Below, piece by piece: positions 43,641 to 52,056 of a stretch of DNA of 64,000 nucleotides. Numbering within the stretch: position 1 is the first letter of the stretch; each line of letters begins with the position of its first letter. This DNA comes from CAXBNB01 sp965267535 (lineage in GTDB: Bacteria > Bacteroidota > Bacteroidia > Cytophagales > Cyclobacteriaceae): positions 4,774,001-4,838,000 of the forward strand of contig OZ254082.1 in NCBI GenBank assembly GCA_965267535.1, given 5' to 3'. Both the position numbers and the translations under genes were made by a program. Under the pieces are notes generated by a model, which was not told the DNA's origin, made no database searches, and saw only the letters and a list, made by a program, of their open reading frames with translations.

Positions 43641-44527
43641 TCGTACTTCATTTCAAACTTCAAAATATACCCTTTGTCTCCTTCCCCCTCGCTTGCGATA
43701 AAGAGATCTCCTTTTGGAGAAAAACAAATGCCTTCGGGCTGACCCAATACCCCGGACGAAATGGGATAGCTGGCAAGGAGCTGGCCGGATCTATCTACGA
43801 CCAGCAACAGCTTGCCTGTAGAGGCAAGAATATAAAAATGGTCGTCGATGGGATGCAGCGCTATGCCCGAAGGTTTAAAATTGATGCGGTTTTCTTCATA
43901 AGCGTTGTTTTTGTGGGCTTCCAAAAAGTTTTTGATTTGTTTTTTAGTAATGCTGAAAAATGGCTTTTCTTCCATCTTCTCTGTTTCGGGATCAAATACG
44001 AATGCTGCCTGACCTTTTATTTCTTTTTTGTCGTACGACGACTCTCCCTTGCATACAAGCAAGAGCTTGCCCGTTTTTGCGTCCATGCCCAGGCCTTCAA
44101 TATTGTTTTTCTTTCCCAGCGGGGTATTTATCTCTTTGGTGTCTGCTTTTCCTTCCACATTAAAGCGGTAAATGTGCCCCTTGCTGCTAACCACATACGC
44201 GCGAGTGTCTATCACTTCCAACCCTTCATAATCTCCCGGCTTCCAGAACTTTTGCGTATGCACAATTTTACGCTCGCGATAATCGTATAAAAACAGCTTT
44301 CCGTCTTCATCCTGCACACACCCCAACACTCCATCGCTTACGTATGTGAGTCCTGACACTTCTTCGAGCGCATAGGGCAGGAAATATTTTTGCTGATAAT
44401 TTCGCAGGTCATAGCTTGCTTTGCCTTTTGGTTTTACTAAAAACAGCTTTTCGGCAATTACCCTTCCGGGAGGTTGACAAGCCAGTAACAAAGCCATCAA
44501 ACCGCCCAGGGTCAGTATTTTTTTCAT
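43637..44527 (-). CDS. SdiA-regulated-type beta-propeller lipoprotein
   Basis: 296 residues from ATG 44527, which places a lipobox (MALLLACQ) right after a signal peptide; a longer in-frame extension to 44578 lacks this logic. The mature protein has repeated propeller blades: EVSGLTYVSDGVLGCVQDEDGKLFLYD, KPGDYEGLEVID, NNIEGLGMDAKTGKLLLVCKG and GQPEGICFSPKGDLFIASEG. This is the SdiA-regulated/NHL-like family of envelope proteins with unknown ligand. The stop overlaps the start of the large fusion protein by 4 bases, so both are translated from one message. Confidence 0.8.
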   Translation of the reverse strand: MKKILTLGGLMALLLACQPPGRVIAEKLFLVKPKGKASYDLRNYQQKYFLPYALEEVSGLTYVSDGVLGCVQDEDGKLFLYDYRERKIVHTQKFWKPGDYEGLEVIDTRAYVVSSKGHIYRFNVEGKADTKEINTPLGKKNNIEGLGMDAKTGKLLLVCKGESSYDKKEIKGQAAFVFDPETEKMEEKPFFSITKKQIKNFLEAHKNNAYEENRINFKPSGIALHPIDDHFYILASTGKLLLVVDRSGQLLASYPISSGVLGQPEGICFSPKGDLFIASEGEGDKGYILKFEMKYE

Positions 44528-44647
44528 ATATAAATTTTTTGCGTTTTGATCGTTCGTCTTCCAAACGTATATATGCATACGACGAAAATAAAATTAGGCA
44601 TTGTTTAGTTCATTATTTATTAACTTGTTTCATTATTGCTTTTTACT

Positions 44648-45841
44648 ATGAGTGAAAAAAACAACATTCTTGCCGAAACGGCCCGGTATGCTGAGCAGGT
44701 ACTGATAGAAAAAGTGCCCAAGGAACTAAGCTACCACTCGCTACAGCATACGCGCGATGTAGTAAAGGCTACTGAAGAAATCGGTAAAGGGTGTGGACTA
44801 AGCGAAGTAGATCTGGAAACTGTGCTGATTGCAGCCTGGTTCCACGATCTGGGGTATTGTGATTCGCTAGACGAGCACGAGCTAAAAAGTGCCGAAATGG
44901 CTCGAAAGTTTCTCAGGCAATATAATCTAGAGGAAGAGCGGGTGAGCCAGGTAGAAGGATGCATTTTGGCAACAAAAATGCCTCAGCAACCTGCCAACCT
45001 ACTGGAGCAAGTACTCTGCGACGCAGATTTGGTACACCTGGCATCTCAGGAATACTGCGAACTGGCCGAGAAGCTAAAAGATGAACTTGCCTACTCTAAA
45101 AACATGAATCTGACCAAACAAGATTGGTGGGCTATCAATCTGCAGTTTATTCAGGAGCAGGAGTTTTTTACTGACTATGCACAAGAGCATTTTGCTGAGG
45201 GAAAAAAACAAAACCTACAGCTGATAAAAGCTCAACTAAAACAATGGAAACAAAAAAACAAGGTGGACGACAAAGAGAAAAAAAATAAAAAAGGGCAAAA
45301 AACCGGAAGGGGTGTTGAAACGATGTTTCGGCTAACCAGCAAAAACCACCTGGATTTGAGTAATATGGCTGACAACAAAGCCAACATTATGATTTCGATC
45401 AACTCCATCATTCTGTCGGTTATCGTTACGGTGCTCATTCGCAAACTCGAAGAATACCCCCACCTGATCGCCCCTACTCTCATCATGACTGTGGTATGTC
45501 TTACCACCATCGTTTTTGCCATCCTTTCTACCCGACCCAATGTCACCAAGGGGCGGTTTACCCGTGAGGATATTCACAATAAAAAAACCAATCTGCTGTT
45601 TTTTGGCAATTTTCATAATATGAGCCTGGAAGACTATGAATGGGGTATGAAACAAATGATAAACGACCCAGACTATATCTACAGCAGCCTAATACGGGAT
45701 ATCTACTTTTTGGGTGCTGTGCTGGGCAAAAAATACAAAATGCTCCGAATTGCTTATACCTTTTTCATGTTTGGATTTGTGTTTGCGGTGCTCTCTTTCA
45801 TTTTTGCTGAGGTTTTTCTCAAAACTCAATACAGCTACTAA
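44648..45841 (+). CDS. HD-domain hydrolase fused to a Pycsar-type transmembrane effector (PycTM/DUF5706)
   Basis: 397 residues from ATG 44648. N-terminal HD phosphohydrolase: H34 (LQHTRDV), H66-D67 (AAWFHDLGY) and a later Asp (CDADLVHLA). A Lys-rich linker near residue 210 leads into LTSKNHLDLSNMADNKANIMISINSIILSV, the first membrane helix of the PycTM family, then a second helix, a cytoplasmic loop (KTNLLFFGNFHNMSLEDYEWGM) and a third helix at the end. PycTM proteins are effectors of Pycsar anti-phage systems that respond to cCMP/cUMP. No cyclase gene is adjacent, so this is either a stand-alone guardian or a relative with another nucleotide signal. Confidence 0.85.
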   Translation: MSEKNNILAETARYAEQVLIEKVPKELSYHSLQHTRDVVKATEEIGKGCGLSEVDLETVLIAAWFHDLGYCDSLDEHELKSAEMARKFLRQYNLEEERVSQVEGCILATKMPQQPANLLEQVLCDADLVHLASQEYCELAEKLKDELAYSKNMNLTKQDWWAINLQFIQEQEFFTDYAQEHFAEGKKQNLQLIKAQLKQWKQKNKVDDKEKKNKKGQKTGRGVETMFRLTSKNHLDLSNMADNKANIMISINSIILSVIVTVLIRKLEEYPHLIAPTLIMTVVCLTTIVFAILSTRPNVTKGRFTREDIHNKKTNLLFFGNFHNMSLEDYEWGMKQMINDPDYIYSSLIRDIYFLGAVLGKKYKMLRIAYTFFMFGFVFAVLSFIFAEVFLKTQYSY

Positions 45842-45902
45842 TCCGGCTTAACTTCCCTCGGCGTATTTCGTATGATCGTTTTCGGTTAATCACTACAATA
45901 CT

Positions 45903-46655
45903 ATGTGTCTGATTCTTTTTTCGTGGAAAAACCACGCCAAATACAAATTGGTTTTAGCTGCCAATAGGGACGAATTTTACGACCGTCCTACCGCTGCAGC
46001 ACACTACTGGAACGAACACCCCGGCATACTGGCTGGCAAAGACCTGCAAGCAGGAGGCACATGGATGGGGTGGGAAAAATCAGGGCGACTGGCTGCCGTA
46101 ACAAACTATCGCGACCCTCAAAGTTTAGACCCCAAGGCGCGCTCGAGAGGGCAGCTCACATTGAACTACCTCCTATCTGCTGACCAGCCGGAAAAATACC
46201 TCCGGAAAATAAAGGCTTCCGGCGTTCACTACAATGGATTCAATCTTTTGGTAAGCGATCGTGACAGTATGTTTTATTACAACAATGTAAACCATCAAAT
46301 CACAGAGGTAACGCCGGGTACATACGGACTTAGCAATGGTTTTTTCCAGGAAAACTGGCCTAAACTAAAGAAAGGCCGGGACGCTTTACAACAAGTGATA
46401 GATTCGGACGACATCCGGGAAGAACCTTTACTGGATTTGCTCACCGACAGTCAGGTGGCCAACGACGAACTACTGCCTAAAACCGGCGTGCCCCTTGAGT
46501 GGGAGCGTGCACTTTCTCCTCTTTTTATCCAAACCGAAAAGTATGGTACCCGCTGTTCTACTGTTATCCTTGTAGAGCATTCGGGTCACGGTGTTTTTGT
46601 GGAAAAAACATACAATAAAGACCTGAGTACTTCGGTAAAACGATTTGAGTTTTAG
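45903..46655 (+). CDS. NRDE/TANGO2-family protein
   Basis: 250 residues. Begins MCLILFSW with Cys2 exposed after Met removal, followed by the family signature LAANRDEFYDRP, and GGTWMGWEKSGRLAAVTNYRDP. The family resembles Ntn-type amidohydrolases; its biochemical role is not settled (human TANGO2 affects lipid and haem metabolism). It ends 4 bases into the convergent lipoprotein gene. Confidence 0.88.
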   Translation: MCLILFSWKNHAKYKLVLAANRDEFYDRPTAAAHYWNEHPGILAGKDLQAGGTWMGWEKSGRLAAVTNYRDPQSLDPKARSRGQLTLNYLLSADQPEKYLRKIKASGVHYNGFNLLVSDRDSMFYYNNVNHQITEVTPGTYGLSNGFFQENWPKLKKGRDALQQVIDSDDIREEPLLDLLTDSQVANDELLPKTGVPLEWERALSPLFIQTEKYGTRCSTVILVEHSGHGVFVEKTYNKDLSTSVKRFEF

Positions 46656-47803
46656 TAATTGCGGTAAAAGCCACGCAAGCGGTCGGTTAGTCTCACATAA
46701 ATTGGTCTGGTAAACTCCAAAAAGAGCTGTCGGTGTGGTGGTGGAGCTATTTTAGCATTTTTCACGATCTGCAGGTCTTCTTTGCTAAGCGCTCTTTTGT
46801 CGCCATTGTAAGAGCCCCATTCGTTGAACCACACAAACTCACCCGGAAAATTTTCTAGCAATATACGTGAGCCGTTATATCCTTTTTTTATTTCCAGGCT
46901 CAATATGCCTTTCGAAATTACCTGCATTCTATTTACTGTCATTTCGGCTTTTACTACTCCCATCACGTCTTTTTTCTTGCCGTCATCGAGCGTCACCTCG
47001 CCTACCTTCAGGGTGTCGCTTTTTACTTCACGAATCTGCTGTAGCGTGTGGGTTTCGCCTACCGTAAAATCATCGAACTGCATGCGTATTACCTGATCCG
47101 GATTTTTTATGCCTTCTTTTCTGGCTTGCGAATAGGAGTAAAACCGCACAAATTCGTTGTTTTCGAGCTGTCGCAAAAAGCCAGCGACCTCATCGTGAAA
47201 ACGTTCTCCACTCTCGTTGTAGATGCGCGATGGCACAGCCACCTGATCTACAACCACTTTCAATGTGGCGGCATATTTTGCCTCTGCGAGTTTATCCTTT
47301 ACATCGCGGAAGTCCTGCACAAAAGCATCCGCATCCAGAAAATGAAAGTATGCCGTTTTTGCGCTTTGACGTGTAGGGTTGGCCAGTGCCCTCAATCCGG
47401 CATCATACTGCTCGGCTGCTGCATTTTGTTTTGCCTGATCCAGGTATGCATAGTAGTTGCCGGGGTTTGGAATGATATCGCGTGCTGCAGGAGAGCGCTG
47501 AATCTGCTCATACATGCCGTTGAGTTTATTGTAGATGTGTACCGTTTCGGTATAACGAAAAGGGTGATTGGCCGCCTGTAGGTTTTTTATCTTTGTCAGA
47601 AAAGATTCCTTGGCCAAAGGATACGCCTGCCTGAGTGTTTGCCTTGCTTTTTTATTGCCGGGATTGCTTTTTAGGCGCTCCACAGACTGAAATACAGCAT
47701 TGTAGTAATTTCCTTTTTCGAGCATTTTCTTACCCGAAGAACACGCCGAAACTACAGCAGCGACAAATACTAGCAACAAAAAATATTTAGCAGGTTGGTT
47801 CAT
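46652..47803 (-). CDS. Lipoprotein with N-terminal TPR-like helices, unknown
   Basis: 383 residues with signal peptide and lipobox VVSACSSGKKMLEKGNYYNAV. The first 170 residues are helical with a TPR-like rhythm (GNYYNAVFQSVERLKSNPGNKKARQTL). The C-terminal half is mixed alpha/beta, with no catalytic motif I recognise. Such lipoproteins are common in Cytophagales envelopes. Single gene, convergent with NRDE. Confidence 0.75.
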   Translation of the reverse strand: MNQPAKYFLLLVFVAAVVSACSSGKKMLEKGNYYNAVFQSVERLKSNPGNKKARQTLRQAYPLAKESFLTKIKNLQAANHPFRYTETVHIYNKLNGMYEQIQRSPAARDIIPNPGNYYAYLDQAKQNAAAEQYDAGLRALANPTRQSAKTAYFHFLDADAFVQDFRDVKDKLAEAKYAATLKVVVDQVAVPSRIYNESGERFHDEVAGFLRQLENNEFVRFYSYSQARKEGIKNPDQVIRMQFDDFTVGETHTLQQIREVKSDTLKVGEVTLDDGKKKDVMGVVKAEMTVNRMQVISKGILSLEIKKGYNGSRILLENFPGEFVWFNEWGSYNGDKRALSKEDLQIVKNAKIAPPPHRQLFLEFTRPIYVRLTDRLRGFYRNY

Positions 47804-47923
47804 GATGGTATGGTTTTGAGAAAAACGAATTTAAAAAAAACCGTTGAGTTTATCATAGAAATAAACAAAGCCGGACAAATTTAATTGCCCGGCTAAAATT
47901 ATAGATCGCTAAAACTACGCTTT

Positions 47924-48994
47924 TTAAAAAGCGTATTGCCACCCCAAAGTAAATACCGATGTGGTTTTCATTTGAGGCCCGTTCAGGTGCTGGTATACAG
48001 GAAGGCTGTATTCCAGTGCCACCCTTTGGTTTTTCACCACTCCCGATTGGCCTATCAAATTGATACCTAATGCGCCATCCAATTTTTTTCCTCCCATAAA
48101 ATCAGGATTGGCCGTTTGCACCGGTAGCATAATGTCATCGTCTATGCCACGGATCTTACCTGTAGTGGTGTAGCGTGCGCGCAACGAAACGCTAACCCAT
48201 GACGCAAGCCGCTGACTGGCCCAAAAGGTCATATTCAGTTGGTTGCCCAACTTATAGTCTTCCCTGTTTTCTGCCAGACGAACCACTCCGGATATCTGAG
48301 CTCCCCAGCCGGTATTGCCACTGAGCGATGCATAGGTAATGCCCGGCAGGGCATCCCATGAACCCGATCCCAACTGCATGGGATATGGCGAACGCACCGT
48401 TGGCCGCATATTCATAGGGGTTAGCACCTGATCTTCCTCTGTTATCGAACCGGTAGGCAAACTTATACCTGCCTGCAGGTGAAGTGTACCCGACTGGATT
48501 TTGGCCAGCTTCACCAAAGCACTGAGCTTCACATCGCCTACACCTTTGGTTTGGGTAGCAAATGTGCCCAACTCGTTGGTTCCAGAGCCTCCCTGAAAGG
48601 TCAGCAGGCTCATGTCGTTTTGGATGTACATGCCCATAGCCATAAATGTAACACCGTCTGAAGGCGCATACATAGCACCTAGCATGTGCATATTCATAGT
48701 CATGCTAAGTGGCACTACCCTCAGTGTAGGTGGCATACCCGGCATGCCCGCAAACCGATTGGCTATGGTGGTGACTATGGTTTCGGGCGACACATCGTCG
48801 GTTTCGATACGATTGTCTTTCATCGACATGCGCATATAGCGGTAAGAAAACATCAGTTCTCCTTTTTTATGCAAATGATCCCCCATTACTCCTATAGGAG
48901 CATGACTATTGGGTGCTGGTACATTTGATTGAGACTGCTGTGCGCCAGCTTCGCAGACTAGCACGCATAGCAGTGCTGCAAAAATTTTTTTCAT
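47924..48994 (-). CDS. Outer-membrane transporter-like beta-barrel protein
   Basis: 356 residues from ATG 48994, which opens a signal peptide MKKIFAALLCVLVCEAGAQ. The mature N-terminus has IGVMGDHLHKKGELMFSYRYMRMSMKDN, a signature of proteins often annotated as heavy-metal/copper-linked outer-membrane transporters, followed by alternating beta segments ending in VFTLGWQYAF. Methionine-rich stretches (GAMYAPSDGVTFMAMGMYIQNDM) recall copper-binding outer-membrane proteins. The next gene upstream (49188-49559) encodes a small Cys-rich secreted protein. The metal link is inference. Confidence 0.72.
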   Translation of the reverse strand: MKKIFAALLCVLVCEAGAQQSQSNVPAPNSHAPIGVMGDHLHKKGELMFSYRYMRMSMKDNRIETDDVSPETIVTTIANRFAGMPGMPPTLRVVPLSMTMNMHMLGAMYAPSDGVTFMAMGMYIQNDMSLLTFQGGSGTNELGTFATQTKGVGDVKLSALVKLAKIQSGTLHLQAGISLPTGSITEEDQVLTPMNMRPTVRSPYPMQLGSGSWDALPGITYASLSGNTGWGAQISGVVRLAENREDYKLGNQLNMTFWASQRLASWVSVSLRARYTTTGKIRGIDDDIMLPVQTANPDFMGGKKLDGALGINLIGQSGVVKNQRVALEYSLPVYQHLNGPQMKTTSVFTLGWQYAF

Positions 48995-49187
48995 GCTTTT
49001 AAAATCAATTTTTTTGGTGCAGGGGGTAATCCCCCGCCTGATAAAACTTTTTAAGCTCTGCCAAAAAACTCTTACCTGTACTTTTATTGCCAAACGAATA
49101 GCAACGAATAAGCAGGTAATTCTTTGGAGTTAATCTCAGCTGAGCTTACTTACAAGGTGTTGGTCTTGTTTTTTCTAAAAATTGAAA

Positions 49188-49559
49188 TCAAATGCGTGGT
49201 GGGTGAAAAATAGCTTGCTGAAAATTAAATGTATACAGATTTGCTATAGCCGTACGGATCTGGGTATGGTCATTTTCAGGTATAAAAACTTCCCCAATAG
49301 CGGTGTAGTATAATGAAAAACTTAATCGTTCACTTCCCTTTTCCTGCTTTGACTGTGGGGGGTATTGATCTTTCAACCTTTTGGTCAGATAACAAGACCC
49401 ACCGCACACTGTAATCGGTTTATCGCGATTTACACACAGTACTTTAGTAATGTATTCTTTGTTGAGGTTGAATTCCAGGTATACCAAAGGAAAGCTCATA
49501 GAGCCACACAGCACCAGGGGTATCAACAAAAGGGTAATATGTTTTCTAAACCTTTTCAA
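49188..49559 (-). CDS. Small secreted Cys-motif protein
   Basis: 123 residues, TTG start (no ATG before residue 21, and the TTG opens a good signal peptide MKRFRKHITLLLIPLVLCGS). The mature part contains YITKVLCVNRDKPITVCGGSCY, i.e. C-x9-C-x3-C. Bacteroidota have a family of about 120-residue proteins with CxNKDKPxxxCxGxC near TonB receptors and copper genes, and this fits that pattern. A metal-binding role is plausible but not shown. It may be cotranscribed with the barrel gene about 190 bases downstream. Confidence 0.68.
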   Translation of the reverse strand: MKRFRKHITLLLIPLVLCGSMSFPLVYLEFNLNKEYITKVLCVNRDKPITVCGGSCYLTKRLKDQYPPQSKQEKGSERLSFSLYYTAIGEVFIPENDHTQIRTAIANLYTFNFQQAIFHPPRI

Positions 49560-49573
49560 CCGCTTTGGCGCTA

Positions 49574-50362
49574 CTAGATTGCTGTGGTTTTGCCTCCGTC
49601 TACCGGAATGCTGGTACCGTTGATATAAGCTGCTGCCGGAGACGCCAAAAATGCAGCCAATGCGGCTACTTCTTCCGGCTGCCCTATTCTACGTGCCGGT
49701 ATATCCGCTTCCATTTCATTTATTACTTCATCTCTGGATTGGTTGTTTTTTTGAGCAATGGTATCTATTACATAATCCAATCGCCCTGTTGCAGTAAAGC
49801 CGGGCAACACATTGTTGACCGTAATACCATACTGTGCCAGCTCGTAAGAGAGGGTTTTTGCCCAGCTGGCCACAGCACCTCTTACGGTATTGGAAACACC
49901 TAAACCCGGTATGGGTTGTTTCACGCTGGTCGATATTATGTTGATAATTCTTCCTGAGCCTTTTTCTTTCATACCAGGGAGAAGCGCCTGTACCAGCAGG
50001 TGGTTGCACTCCAAATGTGCCGACAGGGTATCGCTAAATTTTGCATAAGACTCTTCGGCAATCGGTCCTCCGGCTGGCCCTCCGGTGTTGTTGACCAGGA
50101 TTTGCGGCTGGTTTCCGGCTGCCACATGTTTATCGATTTGTTGGCGAAGCTGACCCGGGTTGGTAAAATCTGCCACCAGATAGCTGTGCTTTTGCTTTTC
50201 TTCATTTGAAAGTTGCTGCATCAGCTGCTGTAGTTTTTGCTCATTGCGAGCTACTGCCACTACAGTGGCACCCAAGGCTGCCAGTTCATGCGCTATCGCT
50301 TTACCTATTCCTTGTGTGCTTCCACACACTATAGCTTGTTGGTTTGTCAGCTTTATATCCAT
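49574..50362 (-). CDS. SDR-family protein with altered catalytic motif
   Basis: 262 residues with a normal Rossmann fold: CGSTQGIGKAIA (NAD(P)-binding TGxxxGxG variant), NNTGGP, and the C-terminal PVDGGKT. At the usual YxxxK position the sequence reads VSNTVRGAV: the Tyr is Ser and the Lys is Arg. IINIISTSVK carries the catalytic-Ser region. This matches a known divergent SDR subgroup with NNTGGP. The substrate is unknown, and oxidoreductase activity cannot be taken for granted. Confidence 0.85.
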   Translation of the reverse strand: MDIKLTNQQAIVCGSTQGIGKAIAHELAALGATVVAVARNEQKLQQLMQQLSNEEKQKHSYLVADFTNPGQLRQQIDKHVAAGNQPQILVNNTGGPAGGPIAEESYAKFSDTLSAHLECNHLLVQALLPGMKEKGSGRIINIISTSVKQPIPGLGVSNTVRGAVASWAKTLSYELAQYGITVNNVLPGFTATGRLDYVIDTIAQKNNQSRDEVINEMEADIPARRIGQPEEVAALAAFLASPAAAYINGTSIPVDGGKTTAI

Positions 50363-50415
50363 GGTGCTAAATTATACAGAGTCAGGCATAGAATTCAAAC
50401 AATAGCAGTGTAGGT

Positions 50416-50919
50416 TTATTCCTTTGCTCGCAATCCCAACTCGATTACCTGCATGTTTTTTATTTTTCCTTGTTCAAGATCAAAACGCATGATGGTACGC
50501 ATGCGATGAAACCCATGCCTTCCTGCCGCTCCGGGGTTTACGTACAGTATGTTTTTGTTTTTAGGGTCGGGCATCACGGCACAGATGTGCGAATGGCCGC
50601 ATATAAACAAGTCGGGCTGCAACGACTGGATAAGCGGGCGAGTACGGGTGTTGTAGCGGGGTGGTTTTCCTCCAATGTGTGTCATCCACACTTTTACTCC
50701 TTCACGGAGCATTTTCTGATCTTCGGGAAAGACGGTACGCACCTGGTGGCTATCAATATTGCCATATACTCCATACAGGGGTTTGAATTTTTCCAATTGC
50801 TCTATTACGTCGAATGAACCCACATCTCCTGCGTGCCATATTTCATCTACCTCACTGAAGTAATCAAACACTTTGGGGTCCAGATAACTGTGTGTATCCG
50901 ATATTAGTCCTATTTTCAA
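50416..50919 (-). CDS. YfcE/MJ0936-type metallophosphodiesterase
   Basis: 167 residues. Dinuclear-metal motifs: ISDTHSYLD (D8, H10), HAGDVGSFD, YGNID, THIGG and CGHSH. Proteins of this type hydrolyse phosphodiesters such as bis-pNPP in vitro; the cellular substrate is not known. Starts 13 bases after the stop of the kinase-like gene on the same strand, so these two are probably cotranscribed. Confidence 0.93.
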   Translation of the reverse strand: MKIGLISDTHSYLDPKVFDYFSEVDEIWHAGDVGSFDVIEQLEKFKPLYGVYGNIDSHQVRTVFPEDQKMLREGVKVWMTHIGGKPPRYNTRTRPLIQSLQPDLFICGHSHICAVMPDPKNKNILYVNPGAAGRHGFHRMRTIMRFDLEQGKIKNMQVIELGLRAKE

Positions 50920-50932
50920 TGCTATCTGTTGT

Positions 50933-51979
50933 TTACATGGGTTTGGCGCTCATGTCCGGCCTTATGATCACCATCCACAAACTCATTTTCACTATTTCAC
51001 CCATATTCTGACATTTTAAAAACCGCGGCTCATCATAGTATTTGTAGAGGTCATTTTTTAGCGATTCTACATTTTTTGGAAATGAAACGGTATCTTCCAT
51101 CATGGTTTTCATCAGGTCTACCACTCGTTTTCGAGCTACTTTCAGGCGGTTGGCTATCATCGACCGTTCTTCTTTCTGATATTGCTTCACTGTTTCGGGT
51201 GTCATGTGTTGCACGCCCAGCTGTATCAGAGGATTGTTTTGCTTAAAGTACTGAGGAAGGTAAATATTTTTGCGCCCTTCGTAGGATTGCTGATCGAAAT
51301 CGATGGATCGAATTCGGTAGGTCACTTCTTCAAAATCAGGTATCACATTTACTACAAAGTTGCTGGAATGCATATCGCCCAGCAAGCGAACAAAACACCG
51401 CTCATTGAATTTGACAAACTCCTTGGCCAGACGAATTTTATTCACTCCTTTTTCGTTCATGTGCTGGCTGATAAACTTATCGCCGGGAATACCCACTATG
51501 TGCTCTTCTACCAGCGAATCGTTGTGCACCACGTAACTTATCCTGTTTGGCGACAGCAAGTGCTCTAACTCCAAACCATAAATACGAGACGCATCAGCAT
51601 GTTTGATATAGAAATAATCAAAGTTGTCATTTACCAAATTCACAATACGCACCCGAAAAGGCTTGGTATTGCCGTAAGCGCACAAGTCTACCCTGTCCAC
51701 GCTCAGGTGCTTCATCACACTGACATCTCCCGCCGATTTTATTTCTGAATAAATCTTTTTCAGTGCCAGGTGAATTTCCTTCATGTCATCCTGAGGATAA
51801 AAAACCGTTTCCCACAGAGTATCCTTGCCGGTATTGTCGTAGAGAGGTATGGAATTGTCGTAGCGTAGCAGGTCGCGATATTCTATAGGCACACGCACCT
51901 CTCTTTTGTATTTTTTGAGATACGACCGTAAACCTGAGCTGATCTTGAAAGGAATCTTTTTCTTGCTGATTATCGCCAT
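50933..51979 (-). CDS. Kinase-like protein of unknown function
   Basis: 348 residues, no signal peptide. I do not recognise a named family. The part YFYIKHADASRIYGLELE could be an N-lobe with a nucleotide-contacting Lys. LLGDMHSSNFVV at residues about 200-210 resembles the catalytic GDxHxxN loop, and RSIDFDQQS at about 227 resembles the DFD/DFG metal motif of aminoglycoside-phosphotransferase/HipA-like kinases. The C-terminus is basic and helical. Cotranscription with the YfcE-like phosphodiesterase is likely (13-base gap). Kinase activity is an inference from motif order only. Confidence 0.65.
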   Translation of the reverse strand: MAIISKKKIPFKISSGLRSYLKKYKREVRVPIEYRDLLRYDNSIPLYDNTGKDTLWETVFYPQDDMKEIHLALKKIYSEIKSAGDVSVMKHLSVDRVDLCAYGNTKPFRVRIVNLVNDNFDYFYIKHADASRIYGLELEHLLSPNRISYVVHNDSLVEEHIVGIPGDKFISQHMNEKGVNKIRLAKEFVKFNERCFVRLLGDMHSSNFVVNVIPDFEEVTYRIRSIDFDQQSYEGRKNIYLPQYFKQNNPLIQLGVQHMTPETVKQYQKEERSMIANRLKVARKRVVDLMKTMMEDTVSFPKNVESLKNDLYKYYDEPRFLKCQNMGEIVKMSLWMVIIRPDMSAKPM

Positions 51980-52056
51980 GACATCATCACTATCTTGCTT
52001 TGCTATGCAATTTAGAGTTTTTAGGCGTTTGTTTTCCTGAAAAATTAAAACTGATT

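Noticed and set aside
49021..49035. ggggg-taat-ccccc hairpin as terminator
   Set aside because: Only 5 pairs, no T run, and it lies just before the barrel gene start, where a terminator would make no sense.
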